Source of the DNA: Bacillus thuringiensis
Lineage (GTDB): Bacteria; Bacillota; Bacilli; Bacillales; Bacillaceae_G
Direction of reading: 5' to 3'
Length of the DNA: 64,000 nt
Assembly: GCF_022095615.2 (NCBI RefSeq)
Contig: NZ_CP155560.1
Span: 1-64,000 of the forward strand
The notes beneath the pieces were generated by a model. It had not been told where the DNA came from. It saw only the letters and a program-made list of their open reading frames with translations, and did not search any database. Of this stretch, positions 19,032 through 27,356 are shown one piece after another. Made by a program: the position numbers and the translations under genes. The stretch's first letter is position 1; every line of letters begins with the position of its first letter.

Positions 19032-19306
19032 TTAGCACATTCCTTTCACATAATTTAGGATATATAATCTAATATTACATATTTTATTTAATTATAATAG
19101 AGTTTTTATAAAGTTTAGCTTTAAAATTTTATGGCTTGATTGTAGATTAAAGAAAAAGCGGCACTCTTCAATTTACTTGACCCTTGATTTAAAAACGAAG
19201 AGTATATAAAATTCTCATTTTATATTTGATTCCTACTTTCGAGAATTGAATATAAAGAGAAAACTACGAGATAAAGAACGAGCGAAGCTCGATTCATTGA
19301 CAACTT

Positions 19307-19441
19307 ATGCAGGATGGTAATATCGATTATAAAATTGTAGGTGAATTCGACGAAGAGAGGGAAGCGAGAGACTTTGAAGTTCGACTAATAAAGACGTTTA
19401 AGCAATTAGGACAAGCAAAATTCAATAAACAAGTTAATTAA
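19307..19441 (+). pseudogene. GIY-YIG endonuclease C-terminal fragment
   Basis: A 44-codon open stretch reads DYKIVGEFDEEREARDFEVR LIKTFKQLGQAKFNK. The strand-then-helix pattern YKIxxEFxxxxEAxxxEVxLIKxF is that of GIY-YIG nuclease domains, with the second E as the usual metal ligand. The GIY and YIG strands are missing; an upstream piece in another frame (KLRDKERAKLDSLTTYA, 19262-19317) may belong to it. Remaining sequence from 19032 to 19883 shows no other gene. Confidence 0.4.
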
Positions 19442-19546
19442 GAGCTTGATGATTTTGAGGAACAGAGGCATAAAAGTCAATAGTCGTGTTCCTTCGGGAG
19501 TGTCGGTTTGACCGTGACCACCGGTATCAAGTAACGTGATGAAATC

Positions 19547-19577
19547 AAGACTTCAACAGAAATGTTGGAGTCTTTTT
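19547..19577 (+). terminator. hairpin terminator
   Basis: AAGACTTCAAC / GTTGGAGTCTT stem with a 6-base loop and T6, downstream of the GIY-YIG fragment. Confidence 0.65.
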
Positions 19578-19883
19578 TGTTTTTTCAACACGATAAAGGT
19601 CTTTTGTATTTCGGTAAAATTAGTTTATACGACTAATCCTTAGATAATAAAATTTGAATTATACTATCTTATTTAAGTAATGAGGTGTAGAAGTGATATT
19701 ATTAATTAATAGTTACGGAGTATACAAAAGCTTTGATGTAATATATGATTTTATTGATAGTTTGTCAATTTATAGTTCGTATAACTATAGAAGGAAAGCG
19801 ATCAAGCTATCATGGGAAGTTTGATAGATAATTAGTAGGTGAAAAGATGTGTAATGAAAAAATAATAAATTTAGGAGGTTTTT

Positions 19884-20447
19884 ATGGATAAGGAACAGGT
19901 ACAATTTCATCTTAATAAGGGACTAGAACTACAATCGAAACTTAGGGGACTACAGGAAGAATATAAATTACCAACAAATAAGGATAGAAATACAGCGATA
20001 GGTATTATTGATACCATAAAATTACCTTTTTATGCTGATAGCAAGCTTAATAAACAAGAAGAATATGAGCCATTCATAGGATTACATAGTCAATCAATTC
20101 CTTGTTATAATTTTTTGGGAGATATTACTTTACCAATGAGATTAACCCCTGACTTGAATTTTTACCAACCATCAAAACCTGGATTTACACGTGGTAAAGA
20201 GAAATGTAGTGAGAGAAAAATTATAAATGAAATGATTAGGAGATTAAAAGAGAACAAGAATCAGGATGACAAACTAAATATTCACATTTATACAGAAAAG
20301 GAACCCTGCGCATATTGTCTCATTGCAATAAAATTTCACCTAGCAATGTTGTATCCTAATATTCAGGTTAAAATTTATTACGAACAGCAACTTACTGATA
20401 TGGCAGAGCGAGCAGACGACTTTTCTCCTGAATATAAATCAAATTAA
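19884..20447 (+). CDS. stand-alone cytidine-deaminase-fold protein
   Basis: A 187-residue protein. KCSERKIINEM (about 106-116) supplies a zinc-binding Cys and catalytic Glu as CxE, and EPCAYCLIAI (about 140-149) supplies PCxxC, together the zinc site of the cytidine deaminase superfamily. The spacing and the Cys in place of the usual His fit bacterial toxin-type deaminases better than housekeeping CMP or cytidine deaminases. There is no secretion domain and no signal peptide, so it acts in its own cytoplasm unless it is a detached toxin tip. AGGAGG precedes the ATG at good spacing. No immunity gene follows directly. It could edit nucleic acid or deaminate nucleotides in phage defence; the substrate is unknown. 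Confidence 0.72.
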   Translation: MDKEQVQFHLNKGLELQSKLRGLQEEYKLPTNKDRNTAIGIIDTIKLPFYADSKLNKQEEYEPFIGLHSQSIPCYNFLGDITLPMRLTPDLNFYQPSKPGFTRGKEKCSERKIINEMIRRLKENKNQDDKLNIHIYTEKEPCAYCLIAIKFHLAMLYPNIQVKIYYEQQLTDMAERADDFSPEYKSN

Positions 20448-20680
20448 ATAATCTGGAAAAGGATAATTATTTAAAAGTTTTCTAGGTGTTATCCTTTTTA
20501 ATTTTATGGAAATTTTGCTGTACTAAAGATTACTTGAGTTGAAGTGACTCTACTAGGACCACTTAGGAATTTTCTATTTAAATAAGTTTCTCCAGTTGAT
20601 TTACGTTTTTGTTTGACGATATATAATAACAAAAATAATTTAAACTACTTGGAGGTACTATTCATGAACAAGGTTTGTAT

Positions 20681-20917
20681 ATGGAAGTAATTATTATTCC
20701 TACTTCTTGGGGAAAAGATTATTACGAATTAATCGATTCTGGCATTCTCAGCAATATGTCATTTGGTTTCGGTACTATCAAAGACTGTTGGAAATAAATC
20801 GGATCTAATCTTTACGAGAGAACAATTGAAGAACTTGAATTATTCAAGTTCTTCAATTGTTCGAGATCCTGCGTATTCTCAATTGACAATCGCAGCGCAA
20901 CGTATTTGTCCAATTTT
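20681..20917 (+). pseudogene. HK97-type prohead protease remnant
   Basis: Reads EVIIIPTSWGKDYYELIDSG ILSNMSFGFGTIKDCWK, a stop, then IGSNLYERTIEELEL and, after a +1 shift, SIVRDPAYSQLTIAAQR. GxDxYxLIxxGxxxxMSFGF and VxDPAYxxT are hallmarks of phage prohead proteases (HK97 family), here without the N-terminal third. An in-frame TAA (about 20796) and a frameshift inside the palindrome at 20820 show it is dead. It is evidence of a former prophage in this part of the window. Confidence 0.75.
20820..20862. repeat. 43-bp perfect palindrome (21-bp arms, 1-nt centre)
   Basis: Left arm 20820-20840, centre 20841, right arm 20842-20862; the arms are exact reverse complements (begin GAACAATTGAAG, end CTTCAATTGTTC). 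There is no T-run, so it is not a normal terminator. It spans the frameshift of the prohead protease remnant and may have arisen by template switching. Confidence 0.85.
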
Positions 20918-21111
20918 TCTTTAATATGCATAGTTTTCACTTTTGATTAATTATTTAACGGATGATCGAGTGGAGGTTCAGATTTCAGAAAAATTGAATT
21001 ATTATTATTTGTGTGTTAAATTATATGTATATAATAAAAAAGGAATGTAAAGGTGATTTTGGGATTATGATTACATTTCTTTTCAATACTAATATAGAAA
21101 GGAGTAACCAA

Positions 21112-22065
21112 ATGAGATTTTCAGAAAAATTCGAATTAACAAATCACGATCAAGCTAATTTTGCATTTGTTAATATACGTGTTGATTGGGATAACAAGCT
21201 TTTTATAGATCCAACTCGTATAGCTGCCGAAGATGGAGAATGGTTTGTTAGGTGTAATGAGATTATTCAAGACTTTTTTAATACAGTATTTGATTTGTAT
21301 AGAGAGGGTCATACTCAAGAGGCTAGACAGTACTTTCAATCCTCAGGGGAATCAAATGAGGTTTTCTTAGGATATACAGAGGGCTTTCCTGGAGGCAAAG
21401 GGAATTCTGAAGAATCTTTAGCGAGAATCTTTGATTATGTTCATGAAAAAGGTTTGTTAACTGATAGGATTGTCGGAAAGTTAGAAGATTTTTACTTGTT
21501 TATTCCAGATTTTGGTGAAGATTTACTATCTGACTTAGTTGCTAGTTTAATAAAAGCAGAATTAGTAGAATTTACACAAGAACAATGTCATATTCATAAT
21601 GTTGAACTATCAGTACCGTTTGAATACCAACACTGGGATCACATAAATCATAGTTGGGAGACTATGGCGGCTGAACTTCCTGGATTTGATGGACATCCAG
21701 TAGTACTAGTTCCGAAGCAAATACTAGTTTCGCATTATCTTTATAGTGCCTCGAGGTATTGGTTACAGGCGGTTAGTCTGTGGAGACAGGAAAAACATCG
21801 GGAAGAAAATAGTGATTTGCACCAAAATCGTAAGGAGAAGCAAAAATTTGCCTCTAAAAAAGATATTGATACGCTGGAGAGACGTGATCAGGGGCTTGAC
21901 CAAAAGCCATACTTAATTAATATGACAAGAGAAAATTTAGATTTAATTAGAGGATTCCGTGTAAATATTAATTATGCTCAAAGAGGTACGAATTCTAATG
22001 AAATGAGTGATGAACAATTAGAACGATTCATTAGAGATTCTTATGGCGCAACGATAATTGAATAG
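21112..22065 (+). CDS. conserved-looking protein of unknown function
   Basis: A 317-residue soluble protein from the ATG at 21112, which has AAAGGAG 6 bases upstream; the frame is open earlier but lacks a better start. Visible blocks: NIRVDWDNKLFIDPTRIA, LGYTEGFPGGKGNSEESLAR, FYLFIPDFGEDLLSDLVASL IKAEL, and HPVVLVPKQILVSHYLYSAS. The IPDFGEDLLSDL...IKAEL...FTQEQC and VLVPK pattern looks like a conserved family, but I cannot name it. The C-terminal third is charged and helical (KHREENSDLHQNRKEKQ). It lies alone between phage and mobile remnants, which suggests a cargo or defence gene; that is only context. Confidence 0.65.
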   Translation: MRFSEKFELTNHDQANFAFVNIRVDWDNKLFIDPTRIAAEDGEWFVRCNEIIQDFFNTVFDLYREGHTQEARQYFQSSGESNEVFLGYTEGFPGGKGNSEESLARIFDYVHEKGLLTDRIVGKLEDFYLFIPDFGEDLLSDLVASLIKAELVEFTQEQCHIHNVELSVPFEYQHWDHINHSWETMAAELPGFDGHPVVLVPKQILVSHYLYSASRYWLQAVSLWRQEKHREENSDLHQNRKEKQKFASKKDIDTLERRDQGLDQKPYLINMTRENLDLIRGFRVNINYAQRGTNSNEMSDEQLERFIRDSYGATIIE

Positions 22066-22860
22066 AGAAATAATTATTATAAGATATAAGGGTTGCGCTA
22101 AGATGCGTAACTCTTTTTAATGTAAACTAACTGATAGTGTAATAGAAAGTAACCGAATCCCTTGCGAGAGTAAGGTTTACGGTGGTTTTCGTGTAACGAA
22201 AATAGTTACATAGATTTATATGTATATACGAAACTCATGGAGGTCAGTACACTTTGATACGTTTTGTTAGTTATCGCTAGTAATATATGATCGATTGCGT
22301 ATAGTGATTGCTATACATCAGCAAGCCGCCATTTAGAGAGAATCGATCCAAACTTAGGGGGATACATTGATCGCGCAGTCAAACAAAAAAGACACCAATC
22401 AAATATGGATGTTTGCCTCAAGTCTTCGTTTAACTTCTTGCTGAATAGGTGCGCGTCCGATCCCGTCATATTCAATACCTGAATATACGAATGATATTTT
22501 AATAGCGAGATCGCGTAATTAGAATTAGTTAAACAAAAAGCACTATTGGAAGATATAAAAAAAGCGATGTAACTAATATTATATAGCCAAAAGAAGGTAA
22601 TCGCTTATCGGGGTTACCTTCTTTCCATCGTAAATACTTAGTAAAAAACGTAGGAGAAAGCAACTAACTTAAGATAAAACATATTTATTTTGTAAAGAAG
22701 AAAGTTCTGACATACAGTTTGGTTGTGTATCACAATCTTTTCAGATAAATTAGCAAAATAAGCAATCTAACGGTTGACAAGGCAAAATGTTACTGTAATG
22801 TTTGACCACTGAAGACTCAATTTTAATACCTCCACCCTGTAAAGGTGGAGGTTTAGTTTA
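22066..22860. other. prophage debris and terminators, no intact gene
   Basis: A minus-strand piece at about 22390-22510 reads RDLAIKISFVYSGIEYDGIG RAPIQQEVKRRLEANI before a stop, probably the end of a phage gene. A terminator hairpin lies at 22590-22624 (AAGAAGGTAA/TTACCTTCTT) and a short GC-rich hairpin (CCTCCACC/GGTGGAGG) at 22830-22852 ends the repressor gene that follows on the minus strand. Confidence 0.45.
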
Positions 22861-23187
22861 TTACTTTTCTTCCTGCATTATAAATTTCCAAAAACGTTTT
22901 AATTCTTCACGTTTTTGGGATGGAGCAAGTTTTATATCATTTAACCATTGATCTAGTTCTGAATCATTTCTTTTCCCTTCGGCATAAAAATCTCGTCCTA
23001 GAAGAAAATCAGTAGATACATTAAAGTAATCTGCTATACGTATCAAGGTACTGTAATCAGGTTGACGTTCATTACGTTCGTACATACCAATTGTACTTTC
23101 ACTTAGTTGAAGCGAGTGAGCAAGTTCTTTTTGTGTAATTCTTCTTTGTTTTCTTAAATCACGAATTATATTTCCAAACGTTTTCAT
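22861..23187 (-). CDS. XRE-family repressor (cI-like)
   Basis: A 108-residue phage-type repressor. A helix-turn-helix fills residues 1-60: ITQKELAHSLQLSESTIGMY carries the recognition helix, and the domain ends NVSTDFLLGRD. The C-terminal 45 residues are a short charged tail, as in small PBSX Xre-like repressors. It is divergent from the cro-like gene at 23332, and repeated CAACAC/GTGTTG-type operators lie between them, so it probably represses both promoters. No metalloprotease antirepressor gene is adjacent. Confidence 0.88.
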   Translation of the reverse strand: MKTFGNIIRDLRKQRRITQKELAHSLQLSESTIGMYERNERQPDYSTLIRIADYFNVSTDFLLGRDFYAEGKRNDSELDQWLNDIKLAPSQKREELKRFWKFIMQEEK

Positions 23188-23208
23188 TCTATCACCTGAT
23201 AATATATT

Positions 23209-23314
23209 AACACAATATGTGTCAAATAATTAAAATTTTAAAAAGTTGATAATTATAATCTGTTGACAACACAAAATGTGCGGTTTATATTTTAAATAGC
23301 AACACGAAATGTGG
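23209..23314. promoter_or_regulatory. three operator copies between divergent XRE genes
   Basis: Three copies of an ACAC-N5-GTGT type palindrome: 23209-23223 (AACACAATATGTGTC), 23267-23280 (CAACACAAAATGTG) and 23300-23314 (CAACACGAAATGTGG). They share the ACAC..ATGTG core and bracket both promoters. A fourth, fuller copy is at 23533. Confidence 0.75.
23263..23291 (+). promoter_or_regulatory. promoter of the cro-like gene
   Basis: TTGACA at 23263-23268, a 17-base spacer, then TATATT at 23286-23291. The second operator copy overlaps the -35 and spacer, so bound repressor would block polymerase. Confidence 0.8.
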
Positions 23315-23331
23315 TTTTAGGGGGAGAAGAC

Positions 23332-23550
23332 ATGAATTATGAAAGAGTGGCCAAAAATCTAATTAATTTAAGAAATGAAAAATCTAGAGAAGAAGTGGCA
23401 AAAGCTGTGGGAATCAGTGTTAGTACATTGCAAATGTATGAAAATGGCCAAAGAATTCCACGAGATAATATAAAAATAAAGTTAGCAAATTTTTATGGTG
23501 TTACAGTCCAAAAAATTTTTTTTGATGCAGAACAACACGAAATGTGTTGA
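23332..23550 (+). CDS. XRE-family cro-like regulator
   Basis: A 72-residue helix-turn-helix protein: SREEVAKAVGISVSTLQMYE is the HTH and GVTVQKIFF closes the domain, with no other domain. The ATG at 23332 has GGGGAGA 5-7 bases upstream; an in-frame GTG earlier lacks a ribosome binding site. It diverges from the cI-like repressor and probably binds the same operators, giving a lysogeny-type switch left from a prophage. Its own last codons form the best operator copy in the region. Confidence 0.85.
   Translation: MNYERVAKNLINLRNEKSREEVAKAVGISVSTLQMYENGQRIPRDNIKIKLANFYGVTVQKIFFDAEQHEMC
23533..23549. promoter_or_regulatory. operator inside the end of the cro-like gene
   Basis: CAACACGAAATGTGTTG has perfect CAACAC/GTGTTG half-sites around a 5-base centre and covers the last codons and the stop of the cro-like gene. 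It is a fuller palindrome than any intergenic copy. Confidence 0.65.
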
Positions 23551-23672
23551 ATAGTGTTAGATATTTAGGATTATGTAGGGATTTTCTAGAAATGTAAATA
23601 GAAACAGTGTTGTAGTTAATTTTACAAAAAAATATTTGAATCATTATATATAAATTATAGGAGTGTATTTGT

Positions 23673-24083
23673 ATGAACATGAAAACATTTGAAATGCGCG
23701 AAAAAAGATTAGCAGAACTACTAGGTGCAAAAGTACTATGGGAGTTTATTAGTGCTGTTACAGAAGAAATTGAAAAGCAAGAATTGGAGTCTACACCAGG
23801 TTTATTAGAGGATTTATTCATACATGTGAAAGAAACCATTCAAATTCAAAATATGAATCAACACATAACAAAAGCCCCTGTAAAAACAGAGGCTGGTAGT
23901 ATAGATAAAGAGACATTATATATGGAAGCATATGTAGAATTACTTAATCATAAGTTTGTTTTTTCTGAATTAGCTGTAGAGCTTTCATCTGTTCTAAAAG
24001 AATTAAATTGTTTTGTTCAATCATCTTTGCCACAGCTTCAAAGTGAGCTTGATTCTCAAGAACCTCAATCTGCTTCTCTTTAG
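23673..24083 (+). CDS. small phage-type protein, function unknown
   Basis: A 136-residue helical protein with GGAG ahead of the ATG. Residues 1-55 (EKRLAELLGAKVLWEFISAV ... LLEDLFIHVKETI) look like genuine coding sequence. The last 45 residues lie antisense to the gene at 23944-24225, so the natural C-terminus may be as shown or the end may have been remodelled. It follows the cro-like gene by 120 bases, as early phage genes often do. No family recognised. Confidence 0.55.
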   Translation: MNMKTFEMREKRLAELLGAKVLWEFISAVTEEIEKQELESTPGLLEDLFIHVKETIQIQNMNQHITKAPVKTEAGSIDKETLYMEAYVELLNHKFVFSELAVELSSVLKELNCFVQSSLPQLQSELDSQEPQSASL

Positions 24084-24225
24084 GAAGTGATTGAAGTATT
24101 TCTTTTATTTCTTTACATTCGTATAAATTATTCTCCGAGTCTTCAATTAATTTATTACGACGATTGGTGTATTCAAGTGCACCTAAAGTCGCTAATGCGC
24201 GAGGATCTAATCCTAGAATTTCCAT
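23944..24225 (-). CDS. small coiled-coil protein
   Basis: A 93-residue, Glu/Lys/Leu-rich protein, probably a coiled coil over residues 25-85 (LPKEKQIEVLENQAHFEAVA KMIEQNNL). AAAGGAGAGG stands 6 bases ahead of the ATG at 24225, a strong signal. It overlaps the convergent plus-strand gene by 140 bases, which is unusual; one of the two is probably the true reading there. It opens with EILGLDPRALATLGALEYTN, which looks like coding sequence rather than chance. No function can be assigned. Confidence 0.5.
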   Translation of the reverse strand: MEILGLDPRALATLGALEYTNRRNKLIEDSENNLYECKEIKEILQSLPKEKQIEVLENQAHFEAVAKMIEQNNLILLEQMKALQLIQKKQTYD

Positions 24226-24882
24226 GTATTCCTCTCCTTTCCTCTACAATAATTCGATAGGGGAAAGGAGATTCCTTTAGTAATTTAGTATAGTCTTTAT
24301 ACAGTTATACAAATTGTTAATGATTAGTGAGCATGTTATTTAGCAGGAATACAATAGAATTAGACATAAAAGAGCTGCTTAAAAGGAAGAGAAGAAAGGG
24401 GAATCCAGTAATTCTCACTCTTTTTTATTAAATGTTAAATATGACACGTTTGTTTCCTTTTATCATGAATTTTACATGGGATTCTTTAAGGAAGATTAGA
24501 TAGCTATAGGGTATGTAATATGAATAGATAAACGAAATGAAAGAGAATGGTAACCGTCAGTATTATAGGGGATATTAAGGGGTTATCAGGTAATATGTTT
24601 TAAAGTGGTTTAAGAGTGGGAATCTATGTATCACTCGTTACTTAAAAAGTAAAAGATTAGACATTAAAATAGGTAAAAGTATTTAAGTTACTTGTATAGA
24701 TAAAATAATGGAGCGAATGAAATTAAAACATGATGAAACATGTTTTAATAAATAGACGGGGATCTTTAGGTAGGTTAAGCAGAGAAGTAAGTCATGCTGA
24801 GAAAGTGGCTATTGAATTCGAAGAAGTTAAAGTATGAAAGGTGTCACTTATGAAAGAATATCTATTGCTAATTTACTCTATA
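24226..24882. other. no intact gene
   Basis: A short trace at about 24757-24837 (RGSLGRLSREVSHAEKVAIE FEEVKV and a stop) looks like the end of a lost gene. Otherwise AT-rich sequence with no RNA gene or repeat seen. Confidence 0.3.
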
Positions 24883-24912
24883 TAAAAAAGCAGCTGCACA
24901 AAAGTACAGCTA
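24883..24912 (-). terminator. terminator of the GNAT gene
   Basis: On the minus strand, AGCTGTAC-TTTT-GTGCAGCT followed by GC and T6 forms a compact hairpin with a T-run just past the acetyltransferase stop. Confidence 0.7.
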
Positions 24913-24927
24913 GTCTTCTTCACAAAT

Positions 24928-25572
24928 TTATATGGCCTTGATGACGAATTGGGATTGAGGTATATATAGTAATTGAGCTGCTAAGGAAGTTGTTGTGTTA
25001 GCAAATGGGTATGTTTCCTTATAAGGAAAATTACTATACACTATTTCATTCATTTCCAAGGTCGTAAACAGTTTTTTTAGGATTTTTTGAGAAATTTTAT
25101 TTGTACAAGCAGCAATAAAATCAAAATCTTTTTTACTTATTTCTTGAATTGCGTGTGAAAGAAGGCTGGTGACTATCCCACTTCCCATCCAATCTGGATG
25201 ACAAGCGCCCATATCTAGATAGACCAATTTTTCTTTATCTAAATGAGAAAACTCAATAGATTCTGTCTCTAATGTATCTAAAAGTTGAAAAATAGGTTCC
25301 ATTTGTGGGCATAGTTCAATCGCTTTCTCTGTATCTATTAATGGCTGTGTTACTTTTTTTGTTAAAAGAACTCCAACAATTTGAAAATTTTCTATTGCTA
25401 CAAATGACATAGCTTGAGATACAGCTTGTTTCATCATTTCTTCGCACATTTTGTGAAAAGGAGCAAAGGGAATTTGTAAACTGCTTACAAGAGGTTCGTT
25501 ATTCACAAAAGAATGTGCAAGTAAATGTGCTGCATCTTTCACGTGGTGTGTATCTAGTAGCTCTATATTCAT
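24928..25572 (-). CDS. GNAT-family acetyltransferase
   Basis: A 214-residue protein with a GNAT layout: an N-terminal helix pair, then FQIVGVLLTKKV (beta 2-3), KLVYLDMGACHPDWMGSGIV (beta 4 and the pyrophosphate loop, here DWMGSGI in place of the canonical Q/RxxGxG/A), then a helix and DFDFIAACTNKISQKILKKL (beta 5). It transfers an acyl group from acyl-CoA to an unknown amine. The gene carries the same 23-bp upstream motif as the neighbouring decarboxylase, so the two probably respond together; a decarboxylase product (an amine) is a plausible substrate, but that is inference. Confidence 0.8.
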   Translation of the reverse strand: MNIELLDTHHVKDAAHLLAHSFVNNEPLVSSLQIPFAPFHKMCEEMMKQAVSQAMSFVAIENFQIVGVLLTKKVTQPLIDTEKAIELCPQMEPIFQLLDTLETESIEFSHLDKEKLVYLDMGACHPDWMGSGIVTSLLSHAIQEISKKDFDFIAACTNKISQKILKKLFTTLEMNEIVYSNFPYKETYPFANTTTSLAAQLLYIPQSQFVIKAI

Positions 25573-25621
25573 ATGTTTTTCCTCTTTTCCTGATATAGTT
25601 AATAGTAATTATAAGAATAAA

Positions 25622-25644
25622 GATTTTTATTTAACTTAGTTAAA
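25622..25644 (-). promoter_or_regulatory. shared 23-bp motif, copy 1 (before GNAT)
   Basis: GATTTTTATTTAACTTAGTT plus AAA contains the palindrome TTAAC-N3-GTTAA, 50 bases upstream of the GNAT start. TATAAT at 25605-25610 (minus strand) places the palindrome over the -35 region. It is matched at 21 of 23 positions by the copy before the decarboxylase. Confidence 0.6.
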
Positions 25645-25676
25645 TTTAGCTATTAAAGCGCTAACAAATATGATTA

Positions 25677-27329
25677 TTAAACATATGAATAAATCTGTTT
25701 AGTAGAAATCGAAATATTTTTATAAAGAAATGCAACGATATCATCTAAACATTCAACAGTTGTATATGGAGAGATAGAAAAGAATTTTAATGTGGAAATC
25801 GGATTTCTATCGCTACTGTTTAATACATCTACTACACAAGAACGAGTTGTATCACCAAAAAATACTTGATCGCGATTTTTTCCTAGATAATTAAATATTT
25901 CTATATTTAATCGGTTTGTATCCTCAATCTCTTCTTTTGTTGCAAGACCCATTCGTTCTTTTTCCCAATTTTCTTGGCCATCTCCATTCAGATAGTACCG
26001 GAAAGTTGTAATTGGTCCATATGTAAAATCATTTGTGATTGCGACTTGAGGTAGAGCTACACGCAACTTCTCTCTAAATAATAGATTTACACGAACATAA
26101 TTTGCTAATAATTTTTGATATCCTTCAATTCCAAAGGCTAATAGATTGATATACATGGGAATAGCGCTACCAGCTCGTGAGCATTCTAAGGTATAGCCTG
26201 TATGATAACTCCCATAGGATCTATTACCAAGATAAGGTGTATCATCTTGTTCAATGTCCATCAGTTGTAAATCAGTATGATTTTTTACGATTAAAATACT
26301 TGAAGCATAAGGTGTTTGTCCTAATTTATGAAAATCAAAACATACACTGTCTGCAAGGGACATATATTGCATTTTATTTTGTACGTATTGTAAGGCATTT
26401 TTTACATTAGGTTCAAATGAGAGTGAATTTTCTTCAAAACTATAATTATTAAAGAAACTATAGAATCCGCCCATTGCAGAATCAGCATGGATATAAATAG
26501 GTTTTAATTTATATTCTTTCTGTATTGCTTCAGCGCTCTCTTTAATTTTTTTTATATCATCAATGGTAAATGTATCTGTTGACCCCATAGTAGCTAGAAT
26601 ATAAAGGGGGATACCGCCATTTTTAATAACTTGTATCATTTTAGCCTCTAAATCTTCTATATCCATAGAATTTGTATAAGGATCAGTCTTCACTTTTATT
26701 AAGTGATTTGACCCTATGCCAGTTGCTTCAGCTGACTTTAATAAACTATAATGTGCATTTTCAGAAGCAAAGCAATAAACATTTTGTGGAGCACCATGTT
26801 CTTTTGCTAATGGGAATTGTTTAGAAATTGCTAAACGTAAGCTCGAAAATACACAACCTTGTCCACCCCATGTTGTATAACCACCGCTATTATGTGGATT
26901 ATAACCAATCAGTTTTGAAAGCATGGATACAACTTTTACCTCTGCTTCAGCTGCCCCTGGGCCATAGACATCCCAAACGCCATTACCATTTAAAAGTGCC
27001 ATGGTTAGTATACCCAATAGTGATGGGATACTTGGTAGTGGTACAGCATTAGACAAGTAGTATTTATTGGGATAAGGATGGCCATTCATAAATTGGTTTA
27101 GCTCTTCTATAACCTCAGACATAGTGATTCCAGCTAGTGGTATATGACTTTGGTGAATTAAGCTATTATAGTATCCTTCTGATTTTTCCTCACATTTACC
27201 TAAAGTAGCTCGCTCTTCATTTTTTAATTGGTCAAGATTTTTAATTATTTTCTGCATAGATTCTAATAAAAGTTGTTGTTTTTCTTCATTTCCGTCAACG
27301 CTCGGAAATAGTTTTAAAATATCTTGCAT
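25677..27329 (-). CDS. PLP-dependent group II decarboxylase
   Basis: A 550-residue pyridoxal-phosphate enzyme of the group II amino-acid decarboxylase family (glutamate, tyrosine, DOPA and related). GGYTTWGGQGCVFSSLRLAI is the cofactor phosphate region, YIHADSAMGGFYSF holds the PLP-ring Asp, and VCFDFHKLGQTPYAS holds the PLP lysine (HK). It is full length. It removes the carboxyl group from an amino acid to give an amine; the substrate is not readable. AAGGAG lies ahead of the ATG at 27329. It is followed by the GNAT gene on the same strand, each with its own motif copy. A role with the NRPS downstream is possible but unproven. Confidence 0.85.
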   Translation of the reverse strand: MQDILKLFPSVDGNEEKQQLLLESMQKIIKNLDQLKNEERATLGKCEEKSEGYYNSLIHQSHIPLAGITMSEVIEELNQFMNGHPYPNKYYLSNAVPLPSIPSLLGILTMALLNGNGVWDVYGPGAAEAEVKVVSMLSKLIGYNPHNSGGYTTWGGQGCVFSSLRLAISKQFPLAKEHGAPQNVYCFASENAHYSLLKSAEATGIGSNHLIKVKTDPYTNSMDIEDLEAKMIQVIKNGGIPLYILATMGSTDTFTIDDIKKIKESAEAIQKEYKLKPIYIHADSAMGGFYSFFNNYSFEENSLSFEPNVKNALQYVQNKMQYMSLADSVCFDFHKLGQTPYASSILIVKNHTDLQLMDIEQDDTPYLGNRSYGSYHTGYTLECSRAGSAIPMYINLLAFGIEGYQKLLANYVRVNLLFREKLRVALPQVAITNDFTYGPITTFRYYLNGDGQENWEKERMGLATKEEIEDTNRLNIEIFNYLGKNRDQVFFGDTTRSCVVDVLNSSDRNPISTLKFFSISPYTTVECLDDIVAFLYKNISISTKQIYSYV

Positions 27330-27356
27330 GCAGTCACTTCTCCTTGTGAAAAACTG

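Noticed and set aside
25650..25665. AAAGCGCTAAC resembling the iol operator
   Set aside because: Only a partial palindrome upstream of an unrelated gene; likely chance.
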